This document shows, piece by piece, positions 48,301 to 64,000 of a stretch of 64,000 bases of DNA. The stretch's first letter is position 1. Every line of letters begins with the position of its first letter. The notes beneath the pieces are model-generated. The model saw only the letters and a program-made list of their open reading frames with translations. It did no database searches and was not told the origin of the DNA. A program made the translations under genes and the position numbers. The stretch comes from Taeniopygia guttata (lineage: Eukaryota > Chordata > Aves > Passeriformes > Estrildidae): positions 65,343,014 to 65,407,013 of the forward strand of contig NC_133063.1 in assembly GCF_048771995.1 (NCBI RefSeq), written 5' to 3'.

Positions 48301-49443
48301 TGCTATCTAGCAAGAGGGCATAGTGTGTAATTCAGCAAGAGACACAAAGCAGGTGAGAGGCAAATGTTGTGTCTTGTCTGAGATGCAGAGCAAAGGAGTA
48401 ATGGAGATGATGGTGGATGTGATTTCCTGCAATGTTCTACATATGGAAAAATTTGGGGTTTTTTAAACTCTGGGAAGATGGGAGCAGTTGAGAAAGAAAA
48501 TGTGGAGTAGTGATGAGATGTGATGGCCAAGATAAAGACTTGGCAGACTATGTCTACTGGAACCCTGTAGCTATTAAGTGACCGTTCCCAGGGCAGGTAG
48601 GCTTTGGCCTGAATGCTTCCTCCAGACAGATCCCTTTAACAAACTGAAGAATTAGGGCATTGTGAGCATGCCATAGTGACATCACTGGTTCCATTGACTG
48701 TCATGTTGAGCTGCAGTTAGTAGTTAATTTTAGGCAGTCTTGTGAAGATCTCAGAAGTCATGGGTTTAACTCATGATTAGTCAGCTCCATTGGTCTTGCA
48801 AAACCCTTCCACTGGTGCTGTACTTCCCTTCAGTATTGTGTTTCTTGCTTTTTTGAGTTCCTCTGTGTGACTAGGCCTGTGTCTGTCACAGCTGTTTGGT
48901 CTTTCCAGGTCTGCTGCTAGTACTCTGCTGTGTTGCAGGGGGGATAATGTTCTGTTCCCAAGAAACCAGATCAGAGTTCATGCGAGTAATTCACTCTTGT
49001 ACTGCTTACTTGAAACAAGCTTCTTCAGAATTCTGTCCTTTAACTTCCTTATCTGTAAGGCTTCACTGCTTTTTTTAGAACTGAGATCTTTCAGTATGAA
49101 ATGACTAAAGAGTTCGTTTTTGTGTAGCAATTTTATGGCATCTCTAACATACAGTATGTAATTTTGTATTCCTATTTATAAGCAGAGCCATTTCAGACAT
49201 ATGTTTGTTTAGTCCAGCTGTGCACTAAATAATTAAACAAGTTAACCATCTTGTGCAAGCATCATGGTAATAATAGTTGTTTTGTTGCAGATGTTCCTGT
49301 ATTTTGGTGAACTGGGATTGGCTACATGCTCTGCTGACCACCTCATTATTTTGTGGAAGGATGGTGAACGAGAATCTAGCCTCCGCAGTTTAACACTATT
49401 TCAAAAATTGGCACAAAATGGTGATTTGCAACTCAAACTTTAA
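25431..49443 (+). CDS. WDR41: WDR41, WD repeat protein 41 (complete, 13 coding exons)
   Basis: WDR41 is the beta-propeller subunit of the C9orf72-SMCR8-WDR41 complex, which is recruited to lysosomes and links amino-acid status to autophagy (family knowledge). The coding exons are 25431-25481, 29433-29548, 32299-32347, 33967-34098, 34463-34525, 34986-35097, 36440-36502, 38263-38373, 39638-39822, 42617-42738, 43732-43820, 47362-47495 and 49291-49443. They join in frame to 1380 nt: 459 codons plus TAA, the length I recall for human WDR41. I count eight blade-closing strands: IVFLW, VIVWD, LCVW, AAVGKELIIF, LIVWD, IYVYN, VRIWE and IILWK. The start MLRWLIGGG matches the human N terminus and has G at -3. 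All introns are GT-AG. It converges on PDE8B, as in human. Confidence 0.96.
25482..29432 (+). other. WDR41 intron 1
   Basis: A 3.95-kb first intron holding a CR1 3' end near its start and a 20-base T run at 27314-27333. The rest is AT-rich with no exon-like segment seen. Confidence 0.85.
25840..26195 (+). mobile_element. CR1 LINE 3' end in WDR41 intron 1
   Basis: Characteristic CR1 phrases: GGGGAGATCTTACCACTCTC, ACAGGATGAGG, GGAGGCAGTGGAATCACCATC, GTCTAGTTGACAAGGTGATG and the end CAAATTGATTCTGTGA. It is in sense orientation relative to WDR41. Confidence 0.9.
29433..29548 (+). CDS. WDR41: WDR41 coding exon 2
   Basis: It begins KSSVQTIGEEQIQNPYTELL and contains the first propeller strand (GHQDIVRFLVQ). 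Acceptor TTTTAG, donor GTATGA; it ends two bases into an Arg codon. Confidence 0.95.
29549..32298 (+). other. WDR41 intron 2
   Basis: A 2.75-kb AT-rich intron. An A run followed by a short (TA)n stretch lies at about 30980-31003. No exon or recognised mobile element. Confidence 0.8.
32299..32347 (+). CDS. WDR41: WDR41 coding exon 3
   Basis: A 49-nt exon encoding IASAGDDGIVFLWNAQ, the conserved end of a WD blade. It is bounded by a strong poly-T acceptor and donor GTTAGC, and ends in phase 0 at codon 72. Confidence 0.95.
32348..33966 (+). other. WDR41 intron 3
   Basis: A 1.6-kb AT-rich intron without recognised content. Confidence 0.8.
33967..34098 (+). CDS. WDR41: WDR41 coding exon 4
   Basis: Codons 73-116, from TGEKLYELHGHTHKITAIAA to ITASADRTVI. 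The donor GTATCC is weak. Reading on past it gives a stop within eight codons, while splicing to 34463 restores the expected VWD motif. Confidence 0.92.
34463..34525 (+). CDS. WDR41: WDR41 coding exon 5
   Basis: A 63-nt exon of 21 codons: VWDCASGRQVQKVSCFHSTV and a final K. Its acceptor AAAGACAG has a weak pyrimidine tract; the donor is GTACTG. It was placed by similarity to the human VWDGDTTRQVQRISCFQS segment. Confidence 0.92.
34986..35097 (+). CDS. WDR41: WDR41 coding exon 6
   Basis: It encodes CLTVLQRLNVWLSGGSDLCV and on through LLCKTSHLTDA. Acceptor TCTGCAG, donor GTAAAA; it ends after one base of a Gly codon. Confidence 0.95.
35098..36439 (+). other. WDR41 intron 6
   Basis: A 1.3-kb AT-rich intron with no recognised repeat or exon. 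Confidence 0.8.
36440..36502 (+). CDS. WDR41: WDR41 coding exon 7
   Basis: A 63-nt exon encoding GISALVELPKNCVAAAVGKE and L; the Ile codon that follows is completed by exon 8. Donor GTGAGT. Confidence 0.95.
   Translation, partial: ASVLWLNCPKIVLQQQLAKS
36728..37660 (-). mobile_element. CR1 LINE in WDR41 intron 7, antisense
   Basis: It starts with AGAATCATAGAATCATTAAG, the reverse of a CR1 3' end. It continues with reverse CR1 sequence such as CCATTCCAACGTCTAAC, CAGTGAAAAAATTCTTCCTTA and CCAGAACTGAACACAG, and TTCCCTCAGTCCTTCC further in. The 5'-truncated end near 37660 is approximate. Confidence 0.9.
38263..38373 (+). CDS. WDR41: WDR41 coding exon 8
   Basis: The exon reads IIFRLSPSNNGSEVWNILEV, then KRLVDHQDNISSLVSVN. 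Acceptor CTTTGAAG, donor GTAAGA. The human counterpart has VAPTEGSLEWDILEVKRL here, so the loop before the Trp is variable. Confidence 0.95.
38374..39637 (+). other. WDR41 intron 8
   Basis: A 1.26-kb AT-rich intron; nothing recognised. Confidence 0.8.
39638..39822 (+). CDS. WDR41: WDR41 coding exon 9
   Basis: The largest internal exon (185 nt). It encodes DLTFVTGSYIGELIVWDALD, then a less conserved acidic/polar loop ending LTSDEE at codon 294. Donor GTAAAA; it ends in phase 0. Confidence 0.95.
39823..42616 (+). other. WDR41 intron 9
   Basis: A 2.8-kb AT-rich intron with several short chance open frames and no recognised repeat. Confidence 0.8.
42617..42738 (+). CDS. WDR41: WDR41 coding exon 10
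   Basis: It encodes CVFAAVGKGIYVYNLQMKRV, then IACQRTAHDSSVLHIEKLPN. It is nearly identical to the recalled human segment. Donor GTACAG, ending two bases into an Arg codon. Confidence 0.95.
42739..43731 (+). other. WDR41 intron 10
   Basis: A 993-bp AT-rich intron; nothing recognised. Confidence 0.8.
43732..43820 (+). CDS. WDR41: WDR41 coding exon 11
   Basis: It encodes QLISCSEDGSVRIWELREKQ, then QLPAEPVPT: a canonical WD blade ending. Donor GTTTGC. Confidence 0.95.
43821..47361 (+). other. WDR41 intron 11
   Basis: A 3.5-kb intron, nearly half of it a CR1 element. A moderately GC-rich stretch at about 46640-47010 has open frames on both strands that I do not recognise. Confidence 0.8.
44480..46140 (-). 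mobile_element. CR1 LINE with ORF2 remnant, antisense in WDR41 intron 11
   Basis: A ~1.65-kb CR1 on the minus strand. A frame at 45696-45292 reads as decayed CR1 reverse transcriptase: KKANVTLVFQRGKKEDLGNY, then QHGFNKGKSCLTNL and DLNTVSHNILID. The region around the YxDD catalytic box is not intact, and the usual LDFSKAFD is degraded (LNFSRDLN). It is 5'-truncated and inactive. Confidence 0.9.
47362..47495 (+). CDS. WDR41: WDR41 coding exon 12
   Basis: It begins GFFNMWGFGRANKQANQAAK, a loop region, and ends ELVGDLIGHSSAVQ at codon 409. Donor GTAGGT, phase 0. Confidence 0.95.
47496..49290 (+). other. WDR41 intron 12
   Basis: A 1.8-kb intron with no recognised repeat or exon. Confidence 0.8.
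49291..49443 (+). CDS. WDR41: WDR41 coding exon 13 (last)
   Basis: Codons 410-459 and TAA at 49441-49443. It contains the last blade strand SADHLIILWKDGERES and the C terminus LFQKLAQNGDLQLKL. Confidence 0.95.
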   Translation: MFLYFGELGLATCSADHLIILWKDGERESSLRSLTLFQKLAQNGDLQLKL

Positions 49444-50215
49444 ATTGTTTGGATACAGGCTGTATATATGTAAAATGGATGTGTTGTAAACATGAGTGTA
49501 AAGAATCTGGGAATCTGACTACTAGTAGGGCTTACACTTAATGTCATGTGTTGTACTGGAAATTCTTTTAGTTGCTACTCTTCTCAAAAGGAGGATTTTG
49601 AATTTTGTTATGCTCCGTCAGCAGAAATGGTGTTCTCTTGAAAGACTGAAGGTAATGATGACTCATTAAATAGTTTCTAATATTATTCCAAATGTTTAAA
49701 ATTATCATGGGTGAATGTCAAAATTAAGAATTGTGAAATACGTTAGATATATCATAATTAAAGCAGTTGAGGGCATCCACGGTACTATGTGCAGGAAGAA
49801 GGCATGGGAAGAAATCTGCAGCTTTCTGCTCTATCTAATTTATTTCTAGAAGCTGAACTTTGCTCATTGATGCCTCAGATTTGTATGTATACAGAAAGCC
49901 CTGAAAGAAAGCATTCTCAAATAGAAATTTTGCATTTGAAGTTAATATCCTGGACAAATGGTAAGAAAAAGGAAAAAAGTAGGTAATGCCAGTTTGTCAG
50001 GTTCTGATTTTTGTCAAACTGAGGTACATAGAAACTGTTTACTAGTAGTAGCTGCAATTTTACTTGGATTAGTCTACATTACTGGAGTTTATACAGCATT
50101 ACTATTACACCATTACCAAGTTTAGCATGCAATGTGATTAGTTTAGCTTGGTCTTTCCATAGTGCATTCATCAAATTAATTTGTATCTAATAAAAAGCAT
50201 TTGCCTTACCATGAA
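49444..50215 (+). other. WDR41: WDR41 3' UTR (probable extent)
   Basis: This AT-rich tail runs from the stop codon to just past a consensus AATAAA at 50189-50194. An ATTAAA at 49665-49670 could give a shorter form. The end is inferred from signals only. Confidence 0.55.
50189..50194 (+). terminator. WDR41: candidate poly(A) signal AATAAA of WDR41
   Basis: A consensus hexamer about 750 bases after the WDR41 stop, on the plus strand. Use is not proven. Confidence 0.5.
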
Positions 50216-52296
50216 TTTTCAGAATGTAAAATTCTTTCTTAAACAGTAGGAGTTGATATTCTGTGTTTTGCCATATGAATACTAAATTCTCAACTGAACT
50301 CTGACTTCTGAGAAATCTGCACCAAGTTTGTAAGGATAAAGAGTATTTCAGGGTTAAAAAAATAAGTAGCTAAGTACAGAGGTACTAAGAGTCTGTGATA
50401 GCAGCAGATAAACAGGAGTAGGGAAAGAAATGCAAAATAAAACATAAAGCTCAAAACACAAAAGCAAAAACTAATCAACAGACAAACAAGCAAATAATCC
50501 CTTCCCCCCCAGAAAAAAAAAACAACAAAAAATGAAGCAAAGTTAAATGCAGCTCTGATACAAAGAAAGCATGAGGGAGGACAAGATAATGAGTGGTACA
50601 TAAGCATTTGAACAAAGAAGAGCTAGGGAAAAGGGAAAGTTTGGGAACTTAGTGGTTGTAAAACTGTGTAGAAGAGGGTGCTACTGTCCTCAGGTCTACT
50701 CAGAAGATACAGCTCTTAAATGGTGTAGGAATAAGTCTTGTGCAACTTTTCAGTGTCATCTCTTCCCTTTGAATAAATGAGAATTGTTTTCAGTACAGGA
50801 AAATACATGGCTGTAATTCCAGACTTCAGATACAGTGGCAGCAGTAAGTGCGATTAAAACAAAGGGCTAAGCAGATTCTTGCAAGAGCAGAAGCAAAAGG
50901 AGAAAGCTCCTAGCTTCCTAGAAGAAACCAAAGAGCCTTACAGACTTGCTTCCCCCAGCAACCATGGGCACTTTCCTTTCTCCCACCGCTTAGAAGGAGA
51001 GTGGTACCACCTTTGTCTCTTGAGTCTTATTATGAGACCGTAATCTTCCTGGAATGCAGGGCAGAGGGGCAGTAAGATTTTTGACTTGTAATTTTTTCTA
51101 GCTTAGTAAGGTTGTACAGCTAATCTTACTTGATTATAGAGCTCAAAATAACATATTTCAAAACCACAAAACAGATGGAGGAATTGTTAAATTACCATCT
51201 CCTTTCAATTCAAGGAGGTTAAATCAGCGTTAAAGATTGAGCTGCATGTTCTTTGCTAAGGCTGACAGTTCTGTTGATTCATGTAGGAAAGGCATTTGGA
51301 TTGCAGCTGAGGATAACACACCTTTGGGTATATGGTATTAACCTTGAGAGGAAAGCATGTTAAGTCTTATATTGCTTCAGCTTGTCTTCTTCAGCAGATG
51401 TTGCATTTTTGGTTTACACAGGAGGAGCTGGGGAGATAAAATGTCTTTCTGGATCTTTTTCCTTGTTTTAATTGCAAAATAACTATTTGGTTGTATATAG
51501 TGCTTGTGTGTACACATTGTTACAGCACCTTTACAGTGAAAGGTTATGAAACTTAGGTGTTTTGGAGAGCCTCCTGCTATCATCAGTTATAACTAGAGAG
51601 AAGGAAGGTCGTATTTTTTGTTATCTCTTTTTATAGCATGAGAACAGCTATTTCCTTTTTATTTGACTGCTCTTAAGTGAATTCCTGGTAGAGAAAAAGA
51701 CCTTTTTAACTGAACAGTTCTAGTCACAAAACTCGCTGTGCATTTTACAGGGATATAATTCAGCTTTAAATAGTCCTACATGCATGTATAAATATTTATA
51801 TTTACCAAAATTGCCATTATTCTCAGATACACTCCTTTGGCAGTAGATCTCCCAAGGGTCTCCTCTTTTAAAGATGGTTGACATAAAAGTACTGAGTTCT
51901 TTGTTTTACAAATGAACTTTGAGTGTAACAGAGAACATTGGTATATATCCTACTCCTTTCTTAAATGAGAGTTTGTCACTTGCTGTTGGGAGATGCAGTG
52001 AGCAGAATTTTGGTGACCAGATGAGGGTTTTTGCATCTAACTGATGCCCTAAATTTTTTTCCACCTTGCAGTAACACTGAATTCCATATGTTCACATCAT
52101 GGAAGTAAATATCAGACCTACTCTTAATATTTTTACAACTCTGAGGTGGCTATTTTACATCTGTGCACTGACAACAGCATGAAACAAACAGCTGTTAGTA
52201 AACTGGACTAGTTGAGGAGATCTGACAAAACAGGCAGATTATGATTAATCTGTGCTGGTTTATCTGTGCTACTAAAGAGGACCTGTATGCACACAG
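50216..52296. other. spacer between the convergent WDR41 and PDE8B genes
   Basis: No coding segment is supported. An A-rich simple stretch lies at about 50505-50532. Parts may belong to longer 3' UTRs of either gene. Confidence 0.5.
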
Positions 52297-52640
52297 TTTT
52301 TCTCTTCTCTCTCTTCTCTCTCTTCTCTCTCTTCTCTCCTCTCTCTCTTCTCTCCTCTCCTCTCTCTCCTCTCTCTCCTCTCTCTCCTCTCTCTCCTCTC
52401 TCTCCTCTCTCTCCTCTCTCTCCTCTCTTTCCTCTCTTTCCTCTCTTTCCTCTCTTTCCTCTCTTTCCTCTCTCTCCTCTCTCTCCTCTCTCTCCTCTCT
52501 CTCCTCTCTCTCCTCTCTCTCCTCTCTCTCCTCTCTCTCCTCTCTCTCCTCTCTCTCCTCTCTCTCCTCTCCTCTCTCTTCTCTCTCTTCTCTCTCTTCT
52601 CTCTCTTCTCTCGTCTCTCGTCTCTCTTCTTTCTTCTCGT
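52297..52640. repeat. CT/GA minisatellite of 9-bp units with variant blocks
   Basis: About 345 bp, almost entirely C and T on the plus strand. The unit is 9 bp with three variants: CTCTCTTCT at both outer edges, CTCTCTCCT through most of the core, and a run of about five CTCTTTCCT units at about 52425-52470. Two G-bearing variants (TCTCGTCT) occur at the right edge. Long open frames (EER, GER, SLS and PLS repeats) are artefacts of the 9-bp period. Confidence 0.97.
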
Positions 52641-52729
52641 CTGACTGTGGGAAGAAACACAAGATCCTGCAACAATTATATTGATTCTGTATTAATGCAT
52701 TGGCCACAGTTCTGGTTCACAAGTAGAAC

Positions 52730-52735
52730 TTTATT
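52730..52735 (-). terminator. PDE8B: candidate distal poly(A) signal of PDE8B
   Basis: AATAAA on the minus strand, about 1.9 kb past the PDE8B stop. Another AATAAA is at 53678-53683, about 950 bases past the stop. Which one is used cannot be told from sequence. Confidence 0.45.
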
Positions 52736-54633
52736 TTTTTGATGTCTTCCACTGTTGACATTTTGTTCTGTGTGACAGAAATTATGAATTAAATGTTTTA
52801 CATGGATATGTTTTACAGCGTTGCTATATTTAACAAATTAAGTTAACAAAGCTTAAATCTTAGGAAATTCTTTTCTCTAATGCAAGCTGCAATGAGTGTT
52901 CAGTTCAGAATAGTTAAGGTACAATCACCAAGACCACCAGTTCTGAATAAAGGAATGGTAAAAGCAAACAGTATACAGTATTAAAAAAGAGGTTCAACTT
53001 CTCTGAATAAAAACCCACTGAAGAATGTTGCCATATATCATAGGAAAGAATGAATAACCATGCTTCACCAGAAACACCATTCTTCAAATACACATGATGT
53101 GGCATTTTAATACACAGCAACCTGCCTCGGCTGTGACAGAAGTAAGGATCTGTTACAATTCTAACAAAAATATAGCTTCTATACATTCTTCTGCACTTAT
53201 ATTTTATGAATGTTGCCTTTTGTTTCAGAACTTGGTACAAAACATACAAAAAAGGTTGGCACATATGTAAGCTACCTGCAGTAAACAGCATTGTCACTAT
53301 TCTTCCATAGCAATCTATGTTGTTTACTTTTTTTTCCCCTTTTCCTTTACCCAGTTTGATTTTTGATACAGCACAGGGTAGGTGGACTGCTTCTTTAACT
53401 GCAGCCTCAGCTTTGACAGTCTTGCTTGTAGCCTGGAGTGCACAGTGTTAAAAATCAGTAGTTCTGCTAGTATTTGTTTACTGAATAGTCTGAGAATATG
53501 TCTAAAATTTAAACTCATGTTCTGCGTGTGATTAAAATGAGATGTACAAAAATACACATTTGTGCTTTGAAAGCCTTAGCATAAATTTCATGCCTTAGAA
53601 CTAATGAAGAACTATGTTTGATTTCCAACTGATATACATATTTTGAAGTACTTCTTACATCACAAAACCAATCAGCATTTTATTAGGAGGATAAAGCAGT
53701 ACAAATTATAATGCTTTTATAAATTATAGCCTGGCAACTTTTTTTAAAAAGTCATAAGTTCATCGTAGAAGTAACACAATAAATGAACTTGCCATAAAAT
53801 TTAGATCAGTTTAATAAAAGTGATTGCCATGTTTACAAACACCATTTTAATAAAAGAGTATGGTGATCAAGTGCCACAATAGTTTTCTTTGTAAAATTTG
53901 GTGAAAACTTGTGTGATAACATCTGCAAGATGGCAGAGAACCATGTGGATGGCACTACCTGGACAGAACGTGCTTATTTTCCTGTATTATATGATTAATT
54001 TTAGAGAACATTGACTACTACCAAGATTTTATGTGGAAAAGAAAGAACAGGTGGTGCTCTGAGAGAGTCTGAGTAATAGGAAGGTGTTTTAAAAGGTGTC
54101 ATGTTTGAGTTTTTTATGTATCCAATTTATTAAGATTTACTTGTTTTGCTGTGCATGTTCTCTTTAGAAGTATGGTTCATAGGGCTGAAGAACATTGATA
54201 GAATTGGAACAAATTTATGCTAGATGAGTGGGAAGTTTCTATCCTTATTTGTTAGGCTATTCTTCCTCTCCTGGTGACTAGATTACCCCTCTCTCTGAAA
54301 AACAGTTGTGTGAAGCACTAGTGAATACAGTTGTATCAACTACAAGATTCAAGAAGTGCATATTCAGTATTAGAAACTAGTTTCAGAAATACATTTTCTG
54401 CCACAAAATATTATTTCCAAAGAGCACTTAGTCATCTGAGGTTTATATAGCCTCTAAAAACATTTTTCTGTAGAATTCATAGAAGCTTAAAAATGAGTAA
54501 AATATTTCCTTCTTGTCACGCAGTCTTAATTTCACTGGAAAAGCAACATTAATCCCCTTTGTAGCCAAGAGTTTCTGTTAAGTGATTCACAGTGAAACTG
54601 GTAGAGCAAGAGGTCTGTTTTCTTGACTGAGTA
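52736..54633 (-). other. PDE8B: PDE8B 3' UTR (probable)
   Basis: AT-rich sequence directly after the PDE8B stop with no intervening gene. It includes two candidate poly(A) signals on the minus strand. Extent inferred. Confidence 0.5.
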
Positions 54634-63430
<8,797 letters not shown>

Positions 63431-64000
63431 CTGAAAAAGAAAGCAAGTTTATCTTAGTTTTTTTTGCAACACTAGTTGCAAAAACACTATATGCATTTTA
63501 GGTACTATTCCTGGGTACTAAAAGCAATGCTCTTATTGCAGCTCTATAGCATAATTGTGGTTTTAGGGTCTTTCAAAACAAACATGAAAGGATCCCTGAA
63601 ACACTGGTATGAGATCTCCAGAAAAGACATTAAATACAAAGTGTATTGCCCACCTTGACCCTCTCACTGGCACCTCCATCATTCAAATTGGACATTATAA
63701 TTTATTTTTAATTTTCTTTATATTATTTTGGTGGGGATTAGCTCAATGTCTATTAAAAAATTAGTACATCTATGACAAAATTAAGATAGTTAGTCTCTTG
63801 CTGTTGTTACAGGACCAAAATCAGGGCTTGATTAAAGCAACCTCACTGATACACTGGACTAACTATAGAGCAATCCCTCTAATCCCATATAAGCTTCTAG
63901 AGTTTCTATAAAGTATCTCCTTCAGTATCTTCTGAGAGATTGGATATAGTTTCTGGTGGCAAGTCTGTTCACTTGCATCTGAGGATGAATGCATGGAGTG
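63431..64000 (-). other. PDE8B intron, to window edge
   Basis: No exon ending in the expected DLVGGLM-type sequence is seen in the last 570 bases, so the next upstream exon lies outside the window. Confidence 0.75.

Noticed and set aside
52195-52742. Long open frames on both strands (up to 170 codons, EER/GER/PLS repeats)
   Set aside because: The 9-bp repeat has no stop in several frames at once; composition is purely that of the repeat, with no independent coding evidence.
63600-63690. Possible further PDE8B exon on the minus strand ending at a GTGGGC donor
   Set aside because: The readable peptide does not match the DLVGGLM-type sequence expected immediately before DGLRRLSG.

Overview
The window looks like avian nuclear DNA, most likely from a songbird. 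It has vertebrate split genes with GT-AG introns, several CR1 LINE fragments (the dominant bird LINE) and many short LTRs of avian endogenous retroviruses (ERVs). Two genes of the human 5q13-14 neighbourhood, WDR41 and PDE8B, lie tail to tail as they do in human. That block is Z-linked in chicken, so this may be Z-chromosome DNA (inference).

Layout. 1-25 kb: no functional gene recognised. It holds a (CTTTCC)n tract, at least six LTR or LTR-like insertions, CR1 3' ends and two decayed processed pseudogenes. One is a Y-box (YBX family) cold-shock-domain copy at about 10.75-11.63 kb. The other is a CLASP2 C-terminal copy at about 12.74-14.39 kb on the minus strand. Each is split by a later insertion. 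25.26-25.64 kb: a CpG-island promoter. 25,431-49,443: complete WDR41 on the plus strand, 13 coding exons joining to 459 codons plus a stop, the length I recall for human WDR41. 49.4-54.6 kb: the convergent 3' flanks, with candidate poly(A) signals and a ~345-bp CT/GA minisatellite of 9-bp units. 54,634-63,430: the last eight coding exons of PDE8B on the minus strand (382 codons plus stop), covering the whole catalytic domain; the gene continues beyond the right edge.

Function. WDR41 is a beta-propeller subunit of the C9orf72-SMCR8-WDR41 complex that acts at lysosomes. PDE8B is a high-affinity cAMP-specific phosphodiesterase. Nothing links the two genes except old synteny and convergent transcription. 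All exon joins were checked by reading phase by hand: every GT/AG junction keeps frame and both genes end at their expected stop codons.

I found no evidence of a new defence, RNA or enzymatic system. The most unusual content is the 9.7-15.8 kb region: two cDNA-derived retrocopies a few kb apart in a genome type where processed pseudogenes are scarce, interleaved with LTRs, one of them just downstream of an LTR with an adjoining primer-binding site.
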